Assembly (NCBI RefSeq): GCF_030055635.1
Contig: NZ_JASFYM010000002.1
Coordinates: 31,290 to 95,289, forward strand
Direction: 5' to 3'
DNA: 64,000 nt
Origin: Methanothrix sp.
Lineage (GTDB): Archaea; Halobacteriota; Methanosarcinia; Methanotrichales; Methanotrichaceae
Below are positions 1-7,246 of the stretch, in pieces (position 1 is the stretch's first letter; the number at the start of each line of letters is the position of its first letter). The notes beneath the pieces were generated by a model. The model was given only the letters and a program-made list of their open reading frames with translations. It did not search any database and was not told the origin of the DNA. The position numbers and the translations under genes were made by a program.

Positions 1-906
1 CCTCTCCTCGTATACTGTCCTGTAATGGAGCGCGAAGTTTGCTCCTGCCAGGAACATGAATAAAACTACTATGTATTCGATCACAGGGCTTCCGTAAGCC
101 TCGATGCTCATGGACTGAGGAGAGAATCCGCCTGTGGCCATCGTGGCAAATGTGTTGCATACGGCGTCGTAAAGCGGCATTCCGGCCACTTTGAGGAGAA
201 CGACCTCGATGATGGATAGAGCGATGTATATACCCCAGAGCAGCTCTGCGGTCTGTCTTATCCTTGGCCTCAGCGACTCCTTATCAGGTCCCGGAACCTC
301 TGCCCTGTAAAGCTGCCGGCCTGCAACCCCGAGCCTGGGGAGTATCGCGACGAACAGCAGGATGATGCCCATTCCGCCCAGCCACTGGGAGAAAGACCTC
401 CAGAAGAGGAGGCCATAGTAAGTGGGTTGTTCGGGTAGCATCGCAGATACAGTTGTGTTCGTTGTCGCCCAGAGGAGGTACTCGACGGCTCCAGCAACTG
501 CGAATGCAATGCTCTGGTTTGCCAGCTCTCCATCTATGATCCAGTACCCATCGCTGTTGCTCTCAGTGAGCACAGATGCGCCGGTCGTGGTGAATCCGGA
601 CATCGATTCGAAGAGCGAGTCTGTGAGCCCCATCCCCAGCAGCATGTATGGTATCGCGCCTATCATCGCAGCGGCCAGCCAGCCGAATGCCACCAGCGCG
701 AACCCATCCTTTATGCCGAGATCTCCCATCTCGCCGCGCCTTCTGAGAAAAGAGCTGGATCCCATCGCGATTATCGATGTGAATGCGAAGGCCACCACGC
801 CCTCAGGCTCTCTGTAGTAGGCTGCGACCATGCCAGGAAAGAGCATAAGTATGCCTATTATCCTGAGCAGGTCCCCGAATGAGTACAGGAGGACTTTTAC
901 ATTCAT
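1..906 (-). CDS. trkH: TrkH-family potassium uptake protein, C-terminus cut by window edge
   Basis: Translating the minus strand from the ATG at 906 gives about 302 residues open to base 1, so only the N-terminal part is present. The protein is a polytopic membrane protein of the Trk/Ktr/HKT cation transporter family, which takes up K+ with a cytosolic TrkA partner. Family motifs are visible: the first selectivity-filter loop reads SMSGFTTTGAS, followed by FWRSFSQWLGGMG, then the second pore loop TMATGGFSPQSMS. No trkA is seen here; it may lie beyond the left edge. The start is the first in-frame ATG; no strong ribosome binding site precedes it. Confidence 0.9.
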   Translation of the reverse strand, partial: MNVKVLLYSFGDLLRIIGILMLFPGMVAAYYREPEGVVAFAFTSIIAMGSSSFLRRRGEMGDLGIKDGFALVAFGWLAAAMIGAIPYMLLGMGLTDSLFESMSGFTTTGASVLTESNSDGYWIIDGELANQSIAFAVAGAVEYLLWATTNTTVSAMLPEQPTYYGLLFWRSFSQWLGGMGIILLFVAILPRLGVAGRQLYRAEVPGPDKESLRPRIRQTAELLWGIYIALSIIEVVLLKVAGMPLYDAVCNTFATMATGGFSPQSMSIEAYGSPVIEYIVVLFMFLAGANFALHYRTVYEER

Positions 907-1085
907 GCAGATGCCACTTGATCCAGAGCTACCGGAGCCATCCCAGCGGCTCCAGCACCTCACATCAGGTCCTGGGACATATCATGTTCTTGATCTTATA
1001 GCTTACCATTGCAGCATCAGGTGATGATCAAAGGCAGAGCTCAAACACATGTCCACCAGACGGAGCCTGTCATCCAGTTGGCTCG

Positions 1086-1213
1086 CGTGCTTGAATCACT
1101 GAATAGAATTTCAGGAATCAGCACTGACTAGCACAGCAGATCACAAATCCTTAGATGTCACTTGCTGCTGGGTTCGATGATCTGAGCATACAACCTGCGA
1201 GCCGTATCCTGAA
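1086..1213 (+). repeat. Degenerate dispersed repeat, copy 1
   Basis: This non-coding stretch between trkH and tRNA-Glu aligns by eye with 49660-49791 on the same strand at roughly three quarters identity. Shared blocks include CTTGAATCA.TGAAT, TTCAGG.ATC, AGATCACAA.TCC and TGCTGCTGGG.TCG.TGATCTGAG. No reading frame is conserved. It is probably an old mobile-element remnant. The rest of 907-1265 shows nothing else. Confidence 0.6.
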
Positions 1214-1265
1214 GCACAGATCCGGCCAAAAAGGTTAAATGATTGAAGGACTACCATTGCTCCGC

Positions 1266-1343
1266 GCTCCGGTAGTGTAGCTCGGCCAATCATGAAGGAC
1301 TCTCACTCCTTCGACTAGGGTTCAAATCCCTACCGGAGCACCA
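1266..1343 (+). tRNA. tRNA-Glu (anticodon CTC), CCA encoded
   Basis: The sequence folds as a standard cloverleaf. The acceptor arm GCTCCGG (1266-1272) pairs with CCGGAGC (1333-1339), and the anticodon stem AAGGA/TCCTT encloses the loop CTCTCAC with anticodon CTC, reading GAG. The T-arm has GGTTCAAATCC. The discriminator A is followed by an encoded CCA at 1341-1343. No intron is seen. Diverged repeats flank the gene on both sides in opposite orientation. Confidence 0.97.
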
Positions 1344-1356
1344 TTCTTCTGGCAGG

Positions 1357-1490
1357 GCTGCAGTTGTGGTAGTTGGTTCATGCGGTCGGATCGTTGGATA
1401 TGCGAATTCTGGTAGTTCCAATCAATGGCATTAGACTCTGTCTCTTTCTACGAGATCACCAGTCCGCTGAATCACCGGGATGAGCCTCCG
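1357..1490 (-). repeat. Degenerate dispersed repeat, copy 2 (inverted)
   Basis: The reverse strand of this segment aligns with 50988-51122. The best shared block is TGAATCAC.GGGATGAGCC, with weaker matches across about 130 bp. With copy 1 it brackets the tRNA-Glu gene. The remaining bases up to 1672 hold no recognisable gene. Confidence 0.5.
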
Positions 1491-1672
1491 CCATATTTAG
1501 GCAGTCTACCCCTTACTTGTTTCTGGTATTGCCAAGTCACAAGTTCGCAGGGTATCCTGGATTCGGCCAGCCCGGCGGCCATGGTTGGCTGTGGATCCGG
1601 GCTGCCAGGACATTCTCGATAAAGATCCTGGACAGCCTGCGGACAGGTGCCTAAAAATTTGCAGGTGCGTGC

Positions 1673-2461
1673 TCACTGTGTGAGCCCGACCCGCCATCTG
1701 AGAAGCCGGTCCTCGATTATGCCCCTGAACGCCTTGTCGATGAAGAGGCCGAGCAGGCCCAGAACGATCATGTAGAGCAGCACATGATCCATCTTGTGCA
1801 GATAGTAGTAGGACCATATCCTGTATCCGAGACCGCTCGTGCTGACGCCGAACATCTCGGCTGCAACAAGACACATCCAGGCGATTCCCATCGCGATTCT
1901 TATTCCAGCGGCTATGGATGGGAGCGCATAGGGAAGCGCCACATACCGTATCAGATCCCTGTCCCTCGTCGCTCCCAGGACCATCGCAGATTCCACATAG
2001 ACCCTGGGCAGGTTCCTGAACCCGACATATGTGTTTATCAGTATTGGGAAAACAGCGCCCACGAATACTATGAATCCCGCCGATTCATGTGTGAGCCCGA
2101 ACCAGACGATCGCGAATGGTATCCAGGCCAGGGGTGGTATCGGCCTGACCACCTCCACTATGGGATCAACGATCCTGTCCAGTGACCTGGACCATCCCAT
2201 GCCCATGCCAAGAGGCATTGCTATGACCATGCCTGAGAATATCCCCAGGAAGAAGTGCAGAAGACTTACAGGCAGATCCTGAAACAATATGTCCCCCCAG
2301 CTGGAGCTGAAGGCGCTCACCACATCGAGAAAGCTTGGAAGCACAAGCGAGTCGTTCACGAGCATGGCAGAGATCTGCCACACTGCCAGCATTCCTATGA
2401 GGGAGAGGGGCTGAGCCCACTCCCTTCTGAGCTTACCGGATCCGCTGCTTATCTCACTCAC
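1673..2461 (-). CDS. ABC transporter permease, SsuC/TauC type
   Basis: 262 residues, a polytopic inner-membrane permease of the nitrate/sulfonate/taurine group (binding-protein-dependent transport superfamily). The coupling region reads EVVRPIPPLAWIPFAIVWFG and the protein has about six membrane segments, the usual size for the family. It starts with GTG at 2461, overlapping the end of the upstream substrate-binding gene by 8 nt, so the two are translationally coupled. No ATPase gene follows within the window, so the nucleotide-binding subunit must come from elsewhere. The substrate cannot be told from sequence. Confidence 0.9.
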   Translation of the reverse strand: MSEISSGSGKLRREWAQPLSLIGMLAVWQISAMLVNDSLVLPSFLDVVSAFSSSWGDILFQDLPVSLLHFFLGIFSGMVIAMPLGMGMGWSRSLDRIVDPIVEVVRPIPPLAWIPFAIVWFGLTHESAGFIVFVGAVFPILINTYVGFRNLPRVYVESAMVLGATRDRDLIRYVALPYALPSIAAGIRIAMGIAWMCLVAAEMFGVSTSGLGYRIWSYYYLHKMDHVLLYMIVLGLLGLFIDKAFRGIIEDRLLRWRVGLTQ

Positions 2462-3425
2462 CCCTTGCCTTTTCGTAGAAGCTCACATCGAAGAGCTCCT
2501 CTTCAGATGGCATTCTGCTTATGTACTTCAGCTCGTAGTTGACTCTGGCGTACTCCATCGTCGATGGAATCTGCACATGAGGATCGCTTATCCAGGTGCC
2601 ATCCCAGTGCCTCATCGAATACTCCACAACGCTCAGATCCTGCTTCGTGCGGTTGGCGTAGATCCTGGCCGCCTCCTCAGGATGCTCGTACACATACTCT
2701 GTGGCCTTGATGTGCGTCTTTACGATCTGCTCAACAAGCTCCGGATGCTCCCTGATGAGCTTGCCGCTGACGACCAGGCTGCAGCAGGCATGGTTCGGCC
2801 ACATCTCTCCGGAGTACACAACGACCTTCCCTTTGTTTGCCATCTCAATCACCGATGGCGATGGCTCTGGCAGGAATGTGCCATCGACCTGGCCGGCGAA
2901 AATCGCTGTGACAGCATCACCCGGCCCCATCGGAAGCACCTTCACCTCAGACGGATCGACGCCGTTCTCCTTCAGCCACTTTTTGAGGACTGTATCCTGA
3001 ATCGAGCCTGGCGGGAACGTCGCTATGCTCATGCCCTTCAGCGACTGGGGGCCCCTGTATTCCTTATCGGGAGCAAGTGCAAGCGCAGAGCCGTTGGTGT
3101 TGACTCCGGCGACTATCTTCGCATCGAGACCTCCAGCGATCGCAGATATCGGCGGGGCAGTGCCCACATAGGCCACGTCCAGGCTGCCGGCCAGCATCGC
3201 CTGCATCTCTGGCGGTCCTGATGGAAACTCGTACTCCTCAACTGCTGTAACTCCAAAAGGCCTGAGATCCTCGAGCCACCAGCCCTTCTCCATCGCGACC
3301 ATCTCCGCTATCTGATGGGTGCTCGGCTGGTAGCCGATTCTGAGTGTTATGTTCTCGGAGGGTGTTTTTGTTATGCAGCCAAGCGAGGCCACAACCACCA
3401 CCCCGACGATCAGTAAGACAAGCAT
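2454..3425 (-). CDS. ABC transporter substrate-binding lipoprotein, SsuA/TauA (NMT1-like)
   Basis: The chosen ATG at 3425 gives a protein beginning with a hydrophobic segment and the lipobox-like VVASLGC, so the mature protein is probably lipid-anchored outside the cell. A longer frame reaching 3536 would add residues ahead of the signal peptide and is less likely. The body resembles periplasmic-type binding proteins for nitrate, sulfonate or taurine (RIGYQPSTHQIAEMVAMEKGW, then the AMLAGSLDVAYVGTAPP region). It pairs with the permease just downstream. The region upstream carries TATA-like and repeated elements. The ligand is unknown; MobB nearby is suggestive but not proof of an oxyanion. 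Confidence 0.88.
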   Translation of the reverse strand: MLVLLIVGVVVVASLGCITKTPSENITLRIGYQPSTHQIAEMVAMEKGWWLEDLRPFGVTAVEEYEFPSGPPEMQAMLAGSLDVAYVGTAPPISAIAGGLDAKIVAGVNTNGSALALAPDKEYRGPQSLKGMSIATFPPGSIQDTVLKKWLKENGVDPSEVKVLPMGPGDAVTAIFAGQVDGTFLPEPSPSVIEMANKGKVVVYSGEMWPNHACCSLVVSGKLIREHPELVEQIVKTHIKATEYVYEHPEEAARIYANRTKQDLSVVEYSMRHWDGTWISDPHVQIPSTMEYARVNYELKYISRMPSEEELFDVSFYEKARGE

Positions 3426-3468
3426 GTACCTCAATATCCTCACCGCTCTACTCAGGAGATCGCTCGCT

Positions 3469-3521
3469 ATAAAGTGTTTTCCATAAAGTGGAAAAAGGTT
3501 TCCTGATTTGGAGAAAACACT
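3469..3521 (-). promoter_or_regulatory. Candidate promoter/operator upstream of the binding-protein gene
   Basis: An inverted pair AGTGTTTTC (3473-3481) and GAAAACACT (3513-3521) surrounds a direct repeat of ATAAAGTG (3469-3476 and 3483-3490). The reverse strand reads CACTTTATAGC, a TATA-like element, about 45 nt ahead of the chosen start. The arrangement suits an operator overlapping a promoter. No experiment supports it. Confidence 0.4.
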
Positions 3522-3646
3522 ATAATGTTTATACAAAAATGAAAAATTGCTGCGTGAACCGGCAGAGCAACTCCACGCACATCATCAGGGATCGTGTAAA
3601 AACGCATCCTATGGAAGATCTGCGTCTGAATGTGCCACTGACGGCA

Positions 3647-4051
3647 TCACAGCGAGAGAATCATTCTCACCAGATGATTCACAGTGGAATCGCTCACATC
3701 ATGCACATCGCATATCTTGTTTGGTACATCTATCCCGCCGATGGCTATCTTCGGGTACCGGCTGCTCTTGAACCCCTCGAGTATGACGAAATCGATACCT
3801 CTGGTTTTCATCTCCTCTAGAGCAGACTCGAGGCTCCCGTCTGGGGTCACCACGATCTGACCCAGCCCGATGCCAACGACAACATCTGCTCCGGCCATGA
3901 GATGCCTGTGCGTGTCGCCGTGGTCGACATGGTGCCCCGGCATGTGCTTCACAGTCCCGACGCGGCCATGCTTCTTGAGGGCTTTTACGAGAGCCTCGAT
4001 CAGCGTGGTCTTCCCTGATTTGTGGTGACCGACAACAGCCACTACCTTCAA
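3647..4051 (-). CDS. mobB: Molybdopterin-guanine dinucleotide biosynthesis protein MobB
   Basis: 134 residues. The N-terminus carries the P-loop GHHKSGKTT and the next conserved block is VGTVKHMPGHHVDHGDTHRH, both typical of the MobB GTP-binding protein that assists attachment of GMP to molybdopterin or tungstopterin. ILEGFKSSRYPKI is the family's third signature. The length is short, as in archaeal forms. It follows the M20 peptidase gene by 11 nt. The enzymes served are probably formylmethanofuran or formate dehydrogenases elsewhere in the genome. Confidence 0.92.
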   Translation of the reverse strand: MKVVAVVGHHKSGKTTLIEALVKALKKHGRVGTVKHMPGHHVDHGDTHRHLMAGADVVVGIGLGQIVVTPDGSLESALEEMKTRGIDFVILEGFKSSRYPKIAIGGIDVPNKICDVHDVSDSTVNHLVRMILSL

Positions 4052-4062
4052 CCCATCATCAC

Positions 4063-5286
4063 CTAAAGAAGAAGCTCCCCGATGAACCGCATGTAGCTCA
4101 CGAGATCCTCGATCCTGACGTTCTCATCGATTCCATGCGCGTTGCTCTCGAGCTGCCTCCCGACACCGTAGACCGCTGCAGGGATCTTTGTGACCTCTGT
4201 CGCATACGCCTGATCAAGGCTCCCCTGTGCTCCCGACAGATGCGGCTCTGATCCCGTTGCTCTTCTCACCGCCTCCCTCACCTCAAGAACCCACGGGTGC
4301 TCCGGATCTATCCTCATGGGAGGATAACCCGGCCACATTCTAATGCTGATATCCGGGCCGAAGCGTTTGACGATATCCTCAAGCTCATTCATCGCATCCT
4401 CCATCCTCTCCTCCGGAATCACCCGCCTGTCCCCACGGAAGACGCATCTGTCAGGCACGATGTTCTCCTTTATGCCGCCATGTATCACGTTTATGTTCAG
4501 TATCGCCATCATGCGATCTATACCCTTACCCCTCAGCACAGAGCTTGCGGGAAGCGAGGATCTCTTCTTCTCGACCTCACGCTTGTGTTTGAGTATCGCG
4601 TCGATCACGGGAAGCGACTTCTCGATCGCATTGTCTCCGAGAAAGCTGGATCCGCTGTGCGCCGCTCTTCCTGTCACAGTGACCTCCCATGTGATTATGC
4701 CGTTCGAGCCTATCACGACATCATCAGAGAACCCATCCATGCAGAGCATCTTGTCTCCCCGGACCAGTCCGGAATCAGCGAGATAGCACAGCCCGGAGTA
4801 GCCACCGACCTCCTCGTCAGTGGTCAGAAGCAGGCGAAGGTTGTACTTCGGCTTTCTGTTTCTCAGAATACCTCTGAGGGAGGCGATCAGCGCTGCAACA
4901 GCCCCCTTCGAGTCCGAGACGCCCCTGCCGTACGCTCTGCCGTTACTGACCGTCAGGGAGAACGGATCTGTGGACCAGCCGTCTCCAGGAGGCACGACAT
5001 CGAGGTGAGTGTATATCACAAGCCACTCTGGCCTGCCGAGATCCATATCTGCGATCAGATTGACCCTGTCCCCTGAGAGCCTGGGATCAGAGCATCTGGA
5101 CTCGAAGACATCTGAAGGCATTACAAGCTTCTTCGTCGCAAACCCCATCTCACTGAGCAGCGGAACAAGGTAATCCACTATCTCATGGTAGAAGCTGCCA
5201 GGTGGTGCAACAGTCCTGAAGGCCACGAGATCTCTGAGGAGATCCAGCATGTATCCAGAGTCGAACATCTCGTCAGCTGCGCTCAT
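4063..5286 (-). CDS. M20-family metallopeptidase (ArgE/DapE/CPG2 type)
   Basis: About 407 residues from the ATG at 5286, which has AGGGA upstream; a longer frame to 5409 is open but unlikely. The zinc-site motifs are clear: VIYTHLDVVPPGDGW, then GRGVSDSKGAVAA, then LTTDEEVGG with the catalytic Glu, and later GAQGSLDQAYA. A dimerisation domain lies between. Members hydrolyse amide bonds of acyl-amino acids or dipeptides, and substrate choice (succinyl-diaminopimelate, acetylornithine, peptides) cannot be settled here. It lies upstream of mobB and is divergent from the MFS gene. Confidence 0.88.
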   Translation of the reverse strand: MSAADEMFDSGYMLDLLRDLVAFRTVAPPGSFYHEIVDYLVPLLSEMGFATKKLVMPSDVFESRCSDPRLSGDRVNLIADMDLGRPEWLVIYTHLDVVPPGDGWSTDPFSLTVSNGRAYGRGVSDSKGAVAALIASLRGILRNRKPKYNLRLLLTTDEEVGGYSGLCYLADSGLVRGDKMLCMDGFSDDVVIGSNGIITWEVTVTGRAAHSGSSFLGDNAIEKSLPVIDAILKHKREVEKKRSSLPASSVLRGKGIDRMMAILNINVIHGGIKENIVPDRCVFRGDRRVIPEERMEDAMNELEDIVKRFGPDISIRMWPGYPPMRIDPEHPWVLEVREAVRRATGSEPHLSGAQGSLDQAYATEVTKIPAAVYGVGRQLESNAHGIDENVRIEDLVSYMRFIGELLL

Positions 5287-5480
5287 GTGTGTCCCTATGC
5301 CAACGCGGTTTAAAGTTTTAACTCGGCGGGATGGTGAGGTCAATCTTAACAGCGACGATTCGTAATGAAATTTATTTATGTATTGCTTAACAGCTGCACG
5401 GTGTCTCATCTGATGACATCCGCATTACCGAAAGCAATACATCCTTGCAGATGCAAATGGGCGCATGAGCAGGTATCAGC

Positions 5481-6908
5481 ATGAGTCTCTGCCGAGAGGA
5501 TAGCGAAACAGAACGCCTACAGAGCTGCGCCCTTGTTGTCTCTGTGATCGGCTCATTCCTCACAGCCTTCATGTCTTCATCCATAAACATTGCGCTGCCA
5601 GCTATCAGCAGTGAGTTCTCGATGGATGCTGTGATGCTCAGCTGGATCTCAACCGCGTTTCTTCTGGCTGCTGCTGTCTTCCTGGTCCCGTTTGGGCGTC
5701 TGGCCGACATATACGGGCGGAGGAGGATCTTCGGCTACGGGATCGCGCTCTTCACCCTGGCGTCGATACTCGCGCCCGCTTCTCGATCCGCCAGCATGAT
5801 CATAGCCGCAAGATTCGTTCAGGGAATCGGAGCTGCGATGATCTTCGGCACCGCTGTCGCGATACTGACCTGCGTATTCCCTATCCGCAAGCGCGGCAGG
5901 GTTATCGGGATCAATGCGGCCTCTGTCTATCTCGGGCTCTCACTTGGCCCCGTCCTCGGCGGGATTCTCACCCAGTATCTGGGCTGGAGAAGCCTGTTCA
6001 CAGCAACGGTTCCTCTCGGAGCTCTGGCGCTTGCACTGCTGATTCTGAAGCTGAGGGGGGAGTGGGCTGATGCGCGGGGCGAGCGGTTCGACCTTGCTGG
6101 ATCTCTCGTCTACGCCATATCCATCATGGCCCTCGTGTATGGCATGTCGCTGCTCCCCTCCAGCGCCGGTCGTTTTGTGGCAGCCGCTGGATTGGCCGGG
6201 CTGATCCTGTTCCTGTATCTGGAGATGAGAGCCGAGAGCCCTGTTCTCGAGGTCGATCTCTTCACATCCAACCGTATCTTCGCCTTCTCGAACCTCGCGG
6301 CGCTGATAAACTACAGCGCGACCTTCGCGACAGGGTTCCTCCTGAGCCTTTACCTGCAGTACATAAAGGGTCTGGATCCCAGAAGCGCGGGCCTGGTGCT
6401 CCTTGCACAGCCGCTGATGATGACGATCTTCTCCCCCTTTGCCGGCAGGCTCTCCGACAGGATGGAGCCGAGGCTTGTCGCCTCTGCTGGCATGATCATA
6501 ACGCTGCTAGGCATTCTGCCGTTTGTGTTTCTCGACGAGCGGACACCGGTGTGGCTCATCGGCGCTGTGCTTCTCCTCCTCGGATTCGGGCTGGCCCTCT
6601 TCACGTCGCCAAACACAAACGCGATAATGAGCTCTGTTGATAGAAAGTACTACGGGATAGCATCAGCGACGCTCGGAACAATGCGTCTTCTGGGCCAGAT
6701 GCTAAGCATGAGCCTGGCGATGGTGATCTTCGCCATATATATCGGAAGGGTCGAGATAACCCCTGATACCTATTCCAGCCTCATGGAGAGCTGCAGGATC
6801 GCCTTTGCGATATTCTCTGTGCTCTGCTTCATAGGCATATTCGCGTCTCTGGCCAGGGGAGAGCTTCGCAGCGGCTCTGCAGCGCGTGGAAGTGGAGAGG
6901 ATCTGTGA
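5481..6908 (+). CDS. MFS drug exporter, DHA2 (EmrB/QacA) type
   Basis: 475 residues with about 14 hydrophobic segments, as in the 14-TM DHA2 group. Motif A of the major facilitator superfamily reads GRLADIYGRRRIF between the second and third helices, and motif C-like LGLSLGPVLGG lies in helix 5. The likely role is proton-driven efflux of amphipathic compounds; the substrate is unknown. It is divergent from the M20 gene with about 190 bp between the starts. The next feature downstream is a structured repeat. Confidence 0.9.
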   Translation: MSLCREDSETERLQSCALVVSVIGSFLTAFMSSSINIALPAISSEFSMDAVMLSWISTAFLLAAAVFLVPFGRLADIYGRRRIFGYGIALFTLASILAPASRSASMIIAARFVQGIGAAMIFGTAVAILTCVFPIRKRGRVIGINAASVYLGLSLGPVLGGILTQYLGWRSLFTATVPLGALALALLILKLRGEWADARGERFDLAGSLVYAISIMALVYGMSLLPSSAGRFVAAAGLAGLILFLYLEMRAESPVLEVDLFTSNRIFAFSNLAALINYSATFATGFLLSLYLQYIKGLDPRSAGLVLLAQPLMMTIFSPFAGRLSDRMEPRLVASAGMIITLLGILPFVFLDERTPVWLIGAVLLLLGFGLALFTSPNTNAIMSSVDRKYYGIASATLGTMRLLGQMLSMSLAMVIFAIYIGRVEITPDTYSSLMESCRIAFAIFSVLCFIGIFASLARGELRSGSAARGSGEDL

Positions 6909-6929
6909 ATTCATGACGCTCTTTGAAAC

Positions 6930-7046
6930 GCTGCATGCGACATTAGAGGCGTGCCAAAAGGATGAAAGCGTTTGAGATGCGGGTTGGTTTCGTCCAAACA
7001 ACCCGACAAGGAAGGTCAACCCTCCATGTCGTGCTTTCATGGTAAA
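6930..7046 (+). repeat. 117-bp structured repeat, copy 1 (possible small RNA or MITE)
   Basis: Identical to 46223-46339 except for one base. It can fold as a leading hairpin GCATGC/GCGTGC (6933-6938 with 6949-6954), then an outer helix ATGAAAGC/GCTTTCAT (6962-6969 with 7033-7040) enclosing two hairpins: GGGTTGGTTT with AAACAACCC, and CGACAAGGAAGG with CCCTCCATGTCG around a TCAA loop. Short open frames across it are unconvincing. The rest of 6909-7246 shows no gene. Confidence 0.75.
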
Positions 7047-7246
7047 TGATCTGTTCTGCTGTGAGCTTCGCCGCACACCAGCATGTTTGATGCAGCTGAG
7101 TCGCCTCGAAACTGCATCAGCAATGAACTGCGATCTGTGATCTCAGCGCCTCGGTGATCCAGACCCGTCATGAAATCCATGTATGGCTGCTGGCTGTTTG
7201 AGCAAGGCTTGCGTAAAAAGTGAATGCGGAGGCGAGGACATCGCCT

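Noticed and set aside
3426-3536. Longer N-terminus for the ABC binding protein
   Set aside because: It would place 37 residues before the signal peptide and run through the repeats and TATA-like promoter elements.
6930-7046. Coding interpretation of the 117-bp repeat
   Set aside because: Short frames cross it, but the strong nested helices and the lack of a conserved start argue against a protein.
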